Shown: positions 1-7,446, counted from the stretch's first letter. The stretch is DNA of 8,882 nt from an uncultured bacterium (GCA_937139605.1 CAKZQG010000020.1:1-8882); one strand, 5' to 3'. The notes: generated by a model not told the origin, from the sequence alone. A program made the numbers and translations.

Positions 1-560
1 AAATAATGGTATATTGATGAAGTAATAAAATTAGTTTTTAATGTTTTACTTATTCCTAAAACCTTATAAGTAACATTAGTTAAAAACTTTACTTTTGTTA
101 TTAAAACCTTACTTATTAGTTTATAAGCAACGTTACTAACAAAATTAACTACCCTATTTAAGTTTATAACATTTAATACTTTGCTTGTAATTGTTATTAC
201 TGGACTTATTCTATCTTTTATTAAACGCTTCTTAATATTTGAAGTAATTACAGTAGTATAATAGTTAGCCAACATACTTATTTTGTTTATAGCTCTATTT
301 ATACTGTAATACTTAACTTCCTTCGGTATATCTAAATCTAAATCACTTACTCTTAAAGTTGATTGATAATTATTGATAAACCAAATAGGTATTTTTGTAA
401 TTTCTCTAAAATTACCTGAAATGTAATTTATAGGTCTATCACCAAGTAAATTCCATATCTTAGGTAAAATAGAATTAACTATTTGATACTTCTGTTGTAT
501 CCTTAAAGTATTCCAATATGGATGTTTACTTAATATTTTATCTAATTCTTTAAAAGTCAT
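1..560 (-). CDS. Unknown phage protein, partial (C-terminus beyond left edge)
   Basis: I read this by hand: an open frame starts with ATG at 560-558 and stays open to position 1, giving about 186 residues with no stop. The start overlaps the stop of the preceding adaptor-like gene in an ATGA arrangement, so translational coupling is likely; no clear ribosome site precedes it. It begins MTFKELDKILSKHPYW. The first ~115 residues look like a mixed soluble fold with several aromatic residues. From about residue 120 the protein is rich in Val, Ile, Asn, Lys and Thr and contains degenerate units about 19 residues long (SNVAYK... then TNVTYK...). I do not recognise the family. Its place after the two adaptors suggests a tail or head-tail connector role, which is inference from position only. 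Coding status is well supported by the long open frame in AT-rich DNA and by the overlap. Confidence 0.72.
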   Translation of the reverse strand, partial: MTFKELDKILSKHPYWNTLRIQQKYQIVNSILPKIWNLLGDRPINYISGNFREITKIPIWFINNYQSTLRVSDLDLDIPKEVKYYSINRAINKISMLANYYTTVITSNIKKRLIKDRISPVITITSKVLNVINLNRVVNFVSNVAYKLISKVLITKVKFLTNVTYKVLGISKTLKTNFITSSIYHY

Positions 561-1183
561 ACTACCCACTTAGGTTTAATTACTGTCCATCCTTCTTTTT
601 TAACTAAGTTTTGGTCGTATTCTTTAATGTCCTTATTGTATAAATTAAGTATAGCTACGTATTTAGCACCTTCTTCACCACTAAATTTACTTATACCTAT
701 TTTACACATTTCTATAATTGAATAAGTAATCATTTCCTCATTATACTGTTCAGGTATAATCGGTTCTAATTCAGGTAAATAATCATTATCAGTCTTTATA
801 TCAGCACTATATACTAATACTAATCTATCTGGTCTATCTTTACTACAATACTTAGGGTGATAATCAAATACTAACTTATTATAAGTCTTATAAAGAACAT
901 AGTGATTTTCACTACTGTCTTCATCAATCTTAGTACTTAGTGTGTATTCTACATTGTTTACACTAAGTGAAACAGGACTTATAAATGATGGTAATTCAAT
1001 AGGTATATCACTATCTAATACATTATTAAATTCATATACTCTTTTATCTAATTTATACTTTCTTGATATTTGCCTTTTAATTCTCTGCAACACTCTTTGA
1101 TATTGATGTCTTGCAAAGTTATTAAAGTTTTCATCACCAAGTCTAAATGCAATTTCATTTATAAGTAGATTATCACTTTCCAC
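557..1183 (-). CDS. Putative head-tail adaptor / head completion protein (second adaptor-like)
   Basis: This 208-residue protein starts at GTG (1183-1181), not ATG. The site AGAAGG lies about eight bases upstream, inside the end of the preceding gene, and the two genes overlap by 11 bases. The N-terminus (INEIAFRLGDENFNNF, then a basic helical stretch with QRVLQRIKRQISRKY) is followed by a beta-rich middle (about 55-135) and a C-terminal helical pair (about 140-190) containing EQYNEEMITYSIIEMC. Helices, beta segment and helices, together with a position just after the capsid genes, is the usual plan of gp6- or gp4-like connector proteins that sit under the portal. The family assignment is inference from architecture and synteny. 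It resembles the upstream 257-aa protein in plan and in its N-terminal LGD motif. It shares an ATGA overlap with the following gene. Confidence 0.55.
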   Translation of the reverse strand: MESDNLLINEIAFRLGDENFNNFARHQYQRVLQRIKRQISRKYKLDKRVYEFNNVLDSDIPIELPSFISPVSLSVNNVEYTLSTKIDEDSSENHYVLYKTYNKLVFDYHPKYCSKDRPDRLVLVYSADIKTDNDYLPELEPIIPEQYNEEMITYSIIEMCKIGISKFSGEEGAKYVAILNLYNKDIKEYDQNLVKKEGWTVIKPKWVV

Positions 1184-1946
1184 TATGCTTACCTTCTAAT
1201 TGTAATTGTAATGTGATATAATTTGTTATTGACGTTATTTGATTATTTACATCAGCAACAAACATTTGAAATTTATCACTTCTGGCTGCATCTGCCATTC
1301 CTTCTGCGGCTGCCATTGTAAGTAAAATATCTACATATTCACCACTAATGTTAACAGGCTGTTCTAAATTACTATCATCAAAGTATATTGGAGAAGTAAC
1401 TATAATAGCATCTAAATTTAATTTATCTGGATTTTTAACCAAAGGAGTTATACATAATGAATTATTCATTATAGTTCCATAAAAAATACCTTTAGTTAAA
1501 TCTGGCTTTTGTAAATCATTTTCATTATTTATTGTTGATAACCATTTTTTATTATCAATCATTATTATTTTTTTGTAAGAACCTTTACTTTCTGTCATAG
1601 GTGGGGCTGGAGTAGGTTCTGGTAATGGGTTAGTTATAGTAGAATAAAATAAATATGCTTCCTCTACTTTTTCTAAATATATTTTATCTTTAGAAAAATC
1701 TACTTCTTGCCAAGCTACTTTAATAGTAAAGTCATTTAGTTGTTTTTGTATAAATTTAGTAGTATCTGAAAATTGTGGAGCATAAGAACCCATTACTTGT
1801 TTTAATGTTCTAATCAATCTACCATAAGCTCGTGATAAATAATTTACTCTTTGTTCTAAATCAAATAATTCACCTTTGCTATTATTTGTTACTGGGTCTC
1901 CTAACTTTAATGCAAGACGATTATCAAGTTCACCTAATGTAAACAT
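1173..1946 (-). CDS. Putative head-tail adaptor protein (first adaptor-like)
   Basis: This 257-residue protein starts at ATG (1946-1944) behind GGAGG at an ideal short distance. The N-terminus reads LGELDNRLALKLGDPVTNN followed by a helix with LSRAYGRLIRTL. That pattern (a LxxRLxLxLGDP motif, then a helix containing RAYxxL) is one I associate with phage structural proteins encoded between the capsid and tail genes. A proline-rich linker (PLPEPTPAPP, about residues 107-117) divides it from a beta-rich middle. Near the C-terminus is a long helix with VDILLTMAAAEGMADAARSDKF. The role proposed is a dodecameric adaptor binding the portal; this is inferred from order and architecture, not from a recognised domain. 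A hairpin in the 38-base gap upstream separates it from the capsid surface-protein gene. It could alternatively be a neck or tail-completion protein. Confidence 0.55.
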   Translation of the reverse strand: MFTLGELDNRLALKLGDPVTNNSKGELFDLEQRVNYLSRAYGRLIRTLKQVMGSYAPQFSDTTKFIQKQLNDFTIKVAWQEVDFSKDKIYLEKVEEAYLFYSTITNPLPEPTPAPPMTESKGSYKKIIMIDNKKWLSTINNENDLQKPDLTKGIFYGTIMNNSLCITPLVKNPDKLNLDAIIVTSPIYFDDSNLEQPVNISGEYVDILLTMAAAEGMADAARSDKFQMFVADVNNQITSITNYITLQLQLEGKHSGK

Positions 1947-1964
1947 TTAACCTCCATATAAAAT

Positions 1965-1982
1965 TAGGGGCATAAGCCCCTA
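1965..1982 (-). terminator. GC-rich hairpin, weak or partial terminator
   Basis: A perfect 7-bp stem (TAGGGGC/GCCCCTA) encloses a four-base loop. It begins three bases past the stop codon of the 156-aa gene. On the minus strand it is followed by ATTTTATAT and then the GGAGG of the next gene. The T-run is only four long, so partial termination or 3'-end protection of the capsid transcript is more likely than a full stop. Such an element would fit lower expression of adaptors than of capsid proteins. The hairpin is seen directly; its function is inferred. Confidence 0.45.
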
Positions 1983-1984
1983 TA

Positions 1985-2455
1985 CTATTGATAATAGCCA
2001 GTTAATAAATATTCTATGGAAACTACTTTTCCTGCACCTGCTGCCGTATGTACTAATCTAATAAATTTTGTAGCGCTCAATTCTCTAAACTTAGTTAAAT
2101 CTATTGAACCACTACCTGTATGTGCTTCTGTACATATATATGCTTTACCACTCGATTTTACAATAGCACCTGGCTGGAAAGCTACCGCTGACCAATCAGG
2201 CAAAGAAGATATTGGATTATCAAACCCATCTATTTCATATCCTACCGCTGTAGTAAATAAAGCTACTCCATTTGCTGATACAGTACCTAATTTTATAGGA
2301 GTAATATCAACTGAAACTACATCTTTCATAGGATTAGGAATAAATGTGCTTGAAGCGTTAGGTAAACTTGTAACTACTCCGTGTTGATAATATAGTATAT
2401 CATCTTCAACGGAAGTAATTTTTTCAGTCATAAATCTTTTTAAATTACTAATCAT
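1985..2455 (-). CDS. Putative capsid decoration / head-fibre protein with CBM5/12-like motif
   Basis: This 156-residue protein starts at ATG (2455-2453) behind AAGGAG at about eight bases. It follows the major capsid gene closely, the usual place for a capsid surface protein. Residues 87-126 read DWSAVAFQPGAIV, then SSGKAYICTEAHTG, then a short tail with FREL. The spacing of W88, the G-x-IV pair, S-G-K-x-Y, C108 and H112 matches the small three-stranded CBM5/12 (chitin-binding type 3) fold that phages reuse in surface and fibre proteins. The usual last Trp is replaced by Phe123. The N-terminal ~80 residues hold a beta-rich region with no recognised domain and could bind the capsid; the C-terminal strand region (about 130-156) ends GYYQ. 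The role as an outer decoration or sugar-binding head protein is inference from motif and position. Confidence 0.55.
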   Translation of the reverse strand: MISNLKRFMTEKITSVEDDILYYQHGVVTSLPNASSTFIPNPMKDVVSVDITPIKLGTVSANGVALFTTAVGYEIDGFDNPISSLPDWSAVAFQPGAIVKSSGKAYICTEAHTGSGSIDLTKFRELSATKFIRLVHTAAGAGKVVSIEYLLTGYYQ

Positions 2456-2481
2456 TTTAATTTCTCCTTATTTAATCGTTA

Positions 2482-4074
2482 TTATGCTTCTAATGGTTCA
2501 CCTAATGGCGAAAGTGAAGTATAAACTGGATTAGCAGTTCCATCCGCATATCTAGGCGTTTCATTAATAAATACCCAATGTGCATCTGGATATAAATCAA
2601 TAAATCCCTTTATACCGTGAATAAATCCATTTGTTTTTAATGGATTTTCATTGTTAATTGTTTCGAATACATCAGTTGAAGGATAATTCTTCAATTTAAC
2701 AGTTTTGAAATGTGATTTATCTACAAGCAAAGCTACATTAGATGCACCATTTAGCGTTAATTTATCCGATGGTACTACATCTACTTTTAATCCTTCACCA
2801 GTTGTAAATAATTTACCTTCTACATTCCATTCTGATTTAATATCAGGTACACTTTGTGTCATAAAGTTAATCATAGTTACAAAATCAGTATAAAATTCAG
2901 CACCACAAATAAGTGCTTTTCTATCTGAACCGTGATATGCTTTACCTTGTAATACCTTATTGAATATACTTGGATGAAAACTACCAAAGTTAGCAGATGA
3001 ACCACCAGTAAATCCAGCACTGTAATCTATTCCCTTTACTCTCCAGTAATGACTTTTTGGTATATTAGCCAAAAAACCATCGGTAGTTCCTGACCAATAA
3101 CCAGTTTCAGCATCAAATTCCTCACTCTTCTCACCAAAGATTGCTGACCATTCCCAACTATCATAGTAATCTCTTATTGCCTCTCTTTTTGATTTAGTAA
3201 GTGGGGATTCAATACCCATATTAGTAGATATTATCTCAGATAGATACTGACTACCCCAAGCTCTTAAATCTCTTTGTAATATTCCATATGCCCAAGTTCC
3301 ACTAAAAGATTTGATTTTAGCATCTATTTCATCTTCTTTCATTGACTTAGCCATAGGAATAATAAAAGCATATTTTTCATTAATTTGTCCTGAAGTCCAG
3401 TTAGAAGCACCAGTAACTACTGAAAATGCACTGTAAGATGGAGTAACTGTTCTCTGTTCACCAGCCCAGTTTCTTTCAACTGTTATAGTTGATTTCTTAT
3501 AATCTACTGATAAAATTTTCCATATTTCAGGTAAAGGCTTATTTCCTAATCCATTCGGAGCATATGAAGGTGCTACTGTTCTACCAGGAGCTACCCAGCT
3601 AAACATTGCTAACACAAATTGACCAGGTTCTAATCTTGCAATATCACCTACTTGTTTAATATTCCCTTTCGGATGTGCAGTGCTAATCGGAGTTTGGTTA
3701 CTCTTAATTTTAACAGTAGCTATTGCATCACCACCTACACTACCTTGAACTGCAAGGTATAACTTGTGCTGTGGTTCAATTTCAATAGGCAATCTAAATC
3801 TAACATCATTTACTTCAATACCGCCATCTAATTCTGACTGTTCAAATAGGATTTTTAAAAAGTTACTTCTTCCTTCCTGTATTTTGAACATTAAATCCTT
3901 TTCCAATAACAAAGGGTTTCTTTGATATTCAGGAATAGTTGCTAATATTGAACGTCCTTGAATATAAGGTAAGTTAAATGGTTTTTCGTAAAATCCTCTA
4001 CTTGAACTACCACCAGGTATAGGGGTAGTAAACCCACCAAAACTTGTTGGAGTTCCTTTATATAAATCTGCCAT
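2482..4074 (-). CDS. Major capsid protein
   Basis: This 530-residue protein starts at ATG (4074-4072) behind AAGGAG about eight bases upstream. It sits between the scaffold gene and a putative decoration gene, in the canonical portal-scaffold-capsid order. The N-terminus is flexible and Gly/Ser/Pro-rich (about 1-30), as in many capsid N-arms. A helical segment follows around 57-82 (LLLEKDLMFKIQEGRSNFLK). A beta-rich insertion covers about 95-235, and a long helix-bearing central domain with many Trp residues (WSAIFG, YWSGTTDGF) covers about 245-350. The C-terminal half contains a plausible A-domain (AEFYTDFVTMINFM, then SEWNVEGKLFTTGEGLKVDVVPSD). An HK97-like fold, possibly of the SU10-like family used by some podoviruses, is inferred from size, order and pattern; no diagnostic motif proves it. 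No protease gene or obvious propeptide is seen beside it. Confidence 0.78.
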   Translation of the reverse strand: MADLYKGTPTSFGGFTTPIPGGSSSRGFYEKPFNLPYIQGRSILATIPEYQRNPLLLEKDLMFKIQEGRSNFLKILFEQSELDGGIEVNDVRFRLPIEIEPQHKLYLAVQGSVGGDAIATVKIKSNQTPISTAHPKGNIKQVGDIARLEPGQFVLAMFSWVAPGRTVAPSYAPNGLGNKPLPEIWKILSVDYKKSTITVERNWAGEQRTVTPSYSAFSVVTGASNWTSGQINEKYAFIIPMAKSMKEDEIDAKIKSFSGTWAYGILQRDLRAWGSQYLSEIISTNMGIESPLTKSKREAIRDYYDSWEWSAIFGEKSEEFDAETGYWSGTTDGFLANIPKSHYWRVKGIDYSAGFTGGSSANFGSFHPSIFNKVLQGKAYHGSDRKALICGAEFYTDFVTMINFMTQSVPDIKSEWNVEGKLFTTGEGLKVDVVPSDKLTLNGASNVALLVDKSHFKTVKLKNYPSTDVFETINNENPLKTNGFIHGIKGFIDLYPDAHWVFINETPRYADGTANPVYTSLSPLGEPLEA

Positions 4075-4087
4075 AGTTTATTCTCCT

Positions 4088-4915
4088 TTATAAATTTGAA
4101 ATAAATTTACTTCGGAGACTTTGAAAGGTTGGTTGTCCTACGTTAACTGAAGCTATTGAGGGTATTTTCTTAGTTCTTATAGCAAAGTTAAACATCTTTG
4201 CTAAATCAACTAATTTTAATTTCTGTGCCCACTGTTGAAATCTAACTAAATGCTCATCATCCCATTTCATTTCCTTTTTAACAGCTTCCATATCTCTTTG
4301 AATATTAGCCATCATTTCTTTTTCCTGTTTTTCACGCATCTGTTTCTTCAACTGTATGGCTTCTTTAAGTGTCTGTACTTTTGGAGTATTTCCTTTATAT
4401 TCATCATAAAGTTCATCTAATCTCTTAAAGTAAAGCCAGGCTTTTCCACCAGGATTTTCATCTGCTTCAGCTCTCGTATAACGGACATCACCAAATTCAC
4501 TTTTAAGTCTCTGTTGTATTATACTTGTTATATCCGTTTCTTTAATTAATTCTGGTTTACGCTCTCTGACAAACGCTTCAAAGACTAAGTCATCTTCTAA
4601 TAAGTCATTGAGAATTTGTAAATATACCGCATTCTCTTCCTGCTCTTTAACAAGTTTTTGATGCTCGTTATAAAGCTTATCATACCTTGATTGAAGAGTC
4701 CTTATAAGTCCTTCAGTTTTGTCTAAGTGCTTAAACCTTTCATCAATCTCAATTTCTTGAGACTGTTGAGAACTTTCTGCATCAACACTATCCTGACTAA
4801 CTGAATCCACCTGCTCATTTACTTCAAATACATCCATCACATCTTCTGTTAGTAAAGATGGAGTGATTGTACTTGATTGATTAGATGCTTCGTTATTTTG
4901 GATAATATTTTCCAT
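4088..4915 (-). CDS. Scaffolding (capsid assembly) protein
   Basis: This 275-residue protein starts at ATG (4915-4913) behind AGAGGTG. It lies between portal and major capsid genes, as scaffolds do. Residues 1-60 are acidic and rich in Ser, Gln and Asn and look disordered. Residues about 64-110 form a predicted coiled coil (LIRTLQSRYDKLYNEHQKL). A second charged helix occurs at about 182-218 with KKQMREKQEKEMMANIQRDM. The C-terminus is basic (RTKK near 247-250; RSKFISNL at the end), fitting the known use of a short basic C-terminal segment by P22-type scaffolds to bind capsid subunits. Low complexity, helix content, charge pattern and synteny all agree; the sequence itself has no conserved motif. 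Scaffold is expected inside procapsids and released on maturation. Confidence 0.72.
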   Translation of the reverse strand: MENIIQNNEASNQSSTITPSLLTEDVMDVFEVNEQVDSVSQDSVDAESSQQSQEIEIDERFKHLDKTEGLIRTLQSRYDKLYNEHQKLVKEQEENAVYLQILNDLLEDDLVFEAFVRERKPELIKETDITSIIQQRLKSEFGDVRYTRAEADENPGGKAWLYFKRLDELYDEYKGNTPKVQTLKEAIQLKKQMREKQEKEMMANIQRDMEAVKKEMKWDDEHLVRFQQWAQKLKLVDLAKMFNFAIRTKKIPSIASVNVGQPTFQSLRSKFISNL

Positions 4916-4926
4916 AATTCACCTCT

Positions 4927-4940
4927 AAAATAATTATTTT
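4927..4940. repeat. 14-bp perfect AT palindrome
   Basis: The sequence AAAATAATTATTTT reads the same on both strands and lies in the 36-base gap between the portal stop and the scaffold ribosome site. It could be a weak RNA hairpin or protein site, but an A/T-only palindrome of this length may be chance in DNA of this composition. Confidence 0.3.
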
Positions 4941-4951
4941 AATAAATTTTG

Positions 4952-6970
4952 TCAAGTAATATTTTTATCTTTTTGACCTAAAGATTTAATTAACGTTTCT
5001 GATAATTTATTTAATTCATCTATCATTAACTGTTGATTTTCTGTATTTATTTCAGAAATATCTTCTGCCGATAATATTTTTTTATTGATTGAAACAACTG
5101 TTTGTAATATTAACTTAGATAACTTTTCATTGTATTCAGATAATAAAGCTCTATTTTCATATTGTTTAATAAGTTCTTTATCTCTTTCTATTTGTGCACT
5201 TAATTGTTGTATCTGTTGTTGTAATTGACGTATTACATCTAATTCTTCTTGCATTTCATCAAAGCTTCTTATATCAGATAGTTCAAACGCTTTCTTTATA
5301 TAAACTTCTCTTTGATATGGGTCTTGTGTTGTTTGTGCTATTTTAAACATTTCAACAGATTGTGCAATTTTTTGTGATGGTAATAATTCTGAATTTACAG
5401 ATAGTAATAAATATTTAACTACTTGTGAGTTATCTAACATTTCCTTAGTAATTTTAATCTCATCTACTTTATTACTATTATTTAATAGAACGTATGTTTG
5501 TCCTACTTGTAGTGTATTAAGTAAGTACTCTATTATTACATTACCAAGCTGTTCATTAGCTATTTGAATATGATTTAACGCAAGTGCAATCCTTTCCATC
5601 GCCGCATTTTGATACTGTTGTAATGTAGAAAATACATCTATTCTATTTCTATTAGGGTCTCCCGTTACTGCTGAATTTATAGCTGTTGACATTTCCATAC
5701 TAACTCTCATCAGTTCAATTAAACTTGGATAAAAGTTAGATAACTGTTGTATTTGTTCCTTTTCAGGTTTTAATACATTTCCTTCAATATTAACTATTTT
5801 ATATTCTTTAATTGAACCTGGTCTAGAACCTAATCCTTCCCAATTAGCTCTATTGGTATCATCTACTGAACCTTCAGGAACTAACCATCCTGCATTATTT
5901 GTTAAAATACCATTGACAAGCATTTGTTGAATAGCTTTATCAGCTGTATTTTGCATTTCACGAATAAAATGTACTGCTGAATAACTCCTATATGGTCTGC
6001 CTCCCCATTCAAAAAACTTAACTTTAATTTTGAAATCTGTAATTGGTAACATTTCAGTTAAAACTATATAATCTCCCCATATTAAAGTTTTCCTAACAAA
6101 CATATTCTCTTCTTTACTTTCAGCAGTTTCCAATATACCTACAAGCTCCTGGTCTAAATTTTCTTCAAATACCTTAACAAGTGTATCAGTATTAATATCA
6201 CGAATGTAATACATATTAGTTAAAACTTTATCATAATATTCTGTTACTGTTACTGTTTTATTATGTAAATCTGTAATTGCTTTTGTTCTTTCATTAGTAT
6301 TAATAGTCTTGCCTGTAAAATAATTTTCATCTACTGGTTCTAATTCATTAGCAATACGCAATTGATTTATTTCTGTTAATAAAGGTTGATATAAATTTAA
6401 AAATTCATCTAAAGGTACTTCTTTTTCTACAAAGTAACCTCGCATATCAGATAAACTTCTTTTACGACTATTAGCATCTAATATTACCTCTAATGGATGT
6501 AAATTAACATACCTTATTGGCAACTCACCTACTTGATAATATTGTTTTTCTTCTATGGTACTTATTCCCATTCCTAATATTAACATATTTTTTATGGTCT
6601 CTTCTTCTTCACCTAATGCTTCAGATTTATACATTATATGCTTAACTAATTTATCAAGTATATGTGCATATTGCTTACCCCGTTCATCAAGTGCAACTAC
6701 CCTAAAACTTGGCTTAGCTTTAGTCATTAAAGCAAGTTTGTGATTAATTAAAGGATGAATGAAATTAATTGATACAGGGACACCACTCCCTTCTTTATAT
6801 ATTTTCTCTAACTGTTCTTTGGTAAATGTAGTACCTGTATCATCTACATCATTGTAATAATATTGTTCATTTAATTCTGCATAAGCCCACCAATTATTAC
6901 GTTGATTTAACCAAGTTTCTCTTTTCTTTTTTAATTCTTCTGGTACTTGTTCTAATGTAAATACTATCAT
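4952..6970 (-). CDS. Portal protein, P22-like
   Basis: This 672-residue protein starts at ATG (6970-6968) behind GAGAGG at five bases. It would form the dodecameric ring through which DNA is packaged and ejected. Residues 61-140 carry the typical portal start: GVPVSINFIHPLINHKLALM, then KPSFRVVALDERG, a helix with HILDKLVKHIM, and the LILGMGIS segment. The central region has AVHFIREMQNTADKAIQQML and, further on, SAVTGDPNRNRIDVFSTLQQ leading to a long helix, matching the crown/stem organisation of P22-type portals. Residues about 571-615 form a Gln/Glu-rich coiled coil (EELDVIRQLQQQIQQLSAQI), like the helical barrel seen at the C-terminus of P22 portal. The length suits that family. It is the first gene after a strong terminator. 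No terminase gene lies upstream in this window. Confidence 0.88.
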   Translation of the reverse strand: MIVFTLEQVPEELKKKRETWLNQRNNWWAYAELNEQYYYNDVDDTGTTFTKEQLEKIYKEGSGVPVSINFIHPLINHKLALMTKAKPSFRVVALDERGKQYAHILDKLVKHIMYKSEALGEEEETIKNMLILGMGISTIEEKQYYQVGELPIRYVNLHPLEVILDANSRKRSLSDMRGYFVEKEVPLDEFLNLYQPLLTEINQLRIANELEPVDENYFTGKTINTNERTKAITDLHNKTVTVTEYYDKVLTNMYYIRDINTDTLVKVFEENLDQELVGILETAESKEENMFVRKTLIWGDYIVLTEMLPITDFKIKVKFFEWGGRPYRSYSAVHFIREMQNTADKAIQQMLVNGILTNNAGWLVPEGSVDDTNRANWEGLGSRPGSIKEYKIVNIEGNVLKPEKEQIQQLSNFYPSLIELMRVSMEMSTAINSAVTGDPNRNRIDVFSTLQQYQNAAMERIALALNHIQIANEQLGNVIIEYLLNTLQVGQTYVLLNNSNKVDEIKITKEMLDNSQVVKYLLLSVNSELLPSQKIAQSVEMFKIAQTTQDPYQREVYIKKAFELSDIRSFDEMQEELDVIRQLQQQIQQLSAQIERDKELIKQYENRALLSEYNEKLSKLILQTVVSINKKILSAEDISEINTENQQLMIDELNKLSETLIKSLGQKDKNIT

Positions 6971-6985
6971 ATATACCTCTCTTTT

Positions 6986-7026
6986 AAAAAAAATAGTGAG
7001 TATTAGTTTGATTTAATACTCACTAT
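6986..7026 (-). terminator. Strong intrinsic terminator ahead of the portal gene
   Basis: A perfect 13-bp inverted repeat (ATAGTGAGTATTA at 6993-7005 with its complement at 7014-7026) has an eight-base loop. On the minus strand it is followed at once by seven T residues (6992-6986), continuing an eighth from the stem. This is a classic Rho-independent terminator for minus-strand transcripts, with an AT-rich but long stem. The portal start codon is only 16 bases beyond the T-run, leaving no space for a promoter between. The stop codon of the 36-aa ORF lies in the first arm of the stem. Confidence 0.85.
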
Positions 7027-7123
7027 GTAATTGCATCTTTTTATAAGCTCTCCAATTGTTTACTACAAAAATAATCAATAATATCAAACTTACAAATTTA
7101 TTCTTTATTGATGAAATTATCAC
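7013..7123 (-). CDS. Tiny hydrophobic ORF (36 aa), possible membrane peptide
   Basis: Found by hand reading. GTG at 7123-7121 opens a 36-codon frame ending TAA at 7015-7013, inside the terminator stem. The peptide begins MIISSIKNKF, has a hydrophobic stretch at about residues 10-21 (FVSLILLIIFVV), and continues NNWRAYKKMQ before ending LHSEY. One short membrane helix with a positively charged flank on each side is visible. A weak AGGG lies about ten bases before the GTG. The start overlaps the 41-aa ORF, continuing the chain of overlaps in this cluster. Short hydrophobic frames arise easily by chance in AT-rich DNA, so this is tentative. It is too short to assign a function. Confidence 0.4.
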   Translation of the reverse strand: MIISSIKNKFVSLILLIIFVVNNWRAYKKMQLHSEY

Positions 7124-7223
7124 GTTTATCTATCCCTGTAAGAAAATACAAAATTCGATAGAATAGTTCTCTAAAAAATATCCATATACCTGCAAACATC
7201 ATTCGCATATAAAATTTTAACAT
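7098..7223 (-). CDS. Small membrane protein (41 aa), unknown
   Basis: ATG at 7223-7221 starts a 41-codon frame that ends TAA at 7100-7098. It is preceded by GAGAGG four bases upstream, the same ribosome site that serves the portal gene. The start overlaps the end of the 73-aa gene by seven bases. The peptide begins MLKFYMRMMFAGIWIFF and has a hydrophobic aromatic-rich segment at about residues 8-29, interrupted by Arg-Glu at 18-19, followed by a charged tail (GIDKRDNFINKE). One amphipathic or membrane-spanning helix is likely. Holin-like or regulatory roles are possible, but nothing in the sequence shows one. Confidence 0.6.
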   Translation of the reverse strand: MLKFYMRMMFAGIWIFFRELFYRILYFLTGIDKRDNFINKE

Positions 7224-7438
7224 AAGTCCTCTCTTTCTGTAAAATTTTCCTGAGTTTTTTTAGACCTTAAATAATCTATCCTACTTTTTGCATCTCTTAT
7301 ACTTGCAAAACCATTATAACCTACCTCTTCAATAGTAGCTTCTCTATAAATAGTACCGTAATCAAAATCTTCTAATTCCATAGCTAACCAATAATAACCT
7401 TCTGAATCAACTAATAATGCATCACTTAATTTCCACAT
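7217..7438 (-). CDS. Hypothetical protein (73 aa)
   Basis: ATG at 7438-7436 follows AGGAG about six bases upstream, eight bases after the stop of the helix-turn-helix gene. The 73-residue product is acidic in its first half (VDSEGYYWLAMELEDFDYG) and more basic in its second (GFASIRDAKSRIDYLRSKK). The pattern suggests a small beta sheet with an aromatic surface followed by one helix. I do not recognise a family. Its short, acidic, soluble nature and its place next to a DNA-binding regulator would also suit a small phage inhibitor protein, but that is conjecture. The good ribosome site and tight spacing make it very likely to be a real gene. Confidence 0.7.
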   Translation of the reverse strand: MWKLSDALLVDSEGYYWLAMELEDFDYGTIYREATIEEVGYNGFASIRDAKSRIDYLRSKKTQENFTEREDLC

Positions 7439-7446
7439 AAGTACTC

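Noticed and set aside
2016-2387. Plus-strand open frame of 123 codons inside the decoration-like gene
   Set aside because: It lies entirely opposite a well-supported minus-strand gene with a good ribosome site, and its composition looks like an antisense shadow.
2705-2893. Plus-strand open frame of 62 codons inside the major capsid gene
   Set aside because: Antisense to a conserved structural gene, short, with no ribosome site that I could see.
6555-6743. Plus-strand open frame of 62 codons inside the portal gene
   Set aside because: Antisense to the portal's conserved N-terminal region; Ser/Ile/Leu-rich shadow composition.
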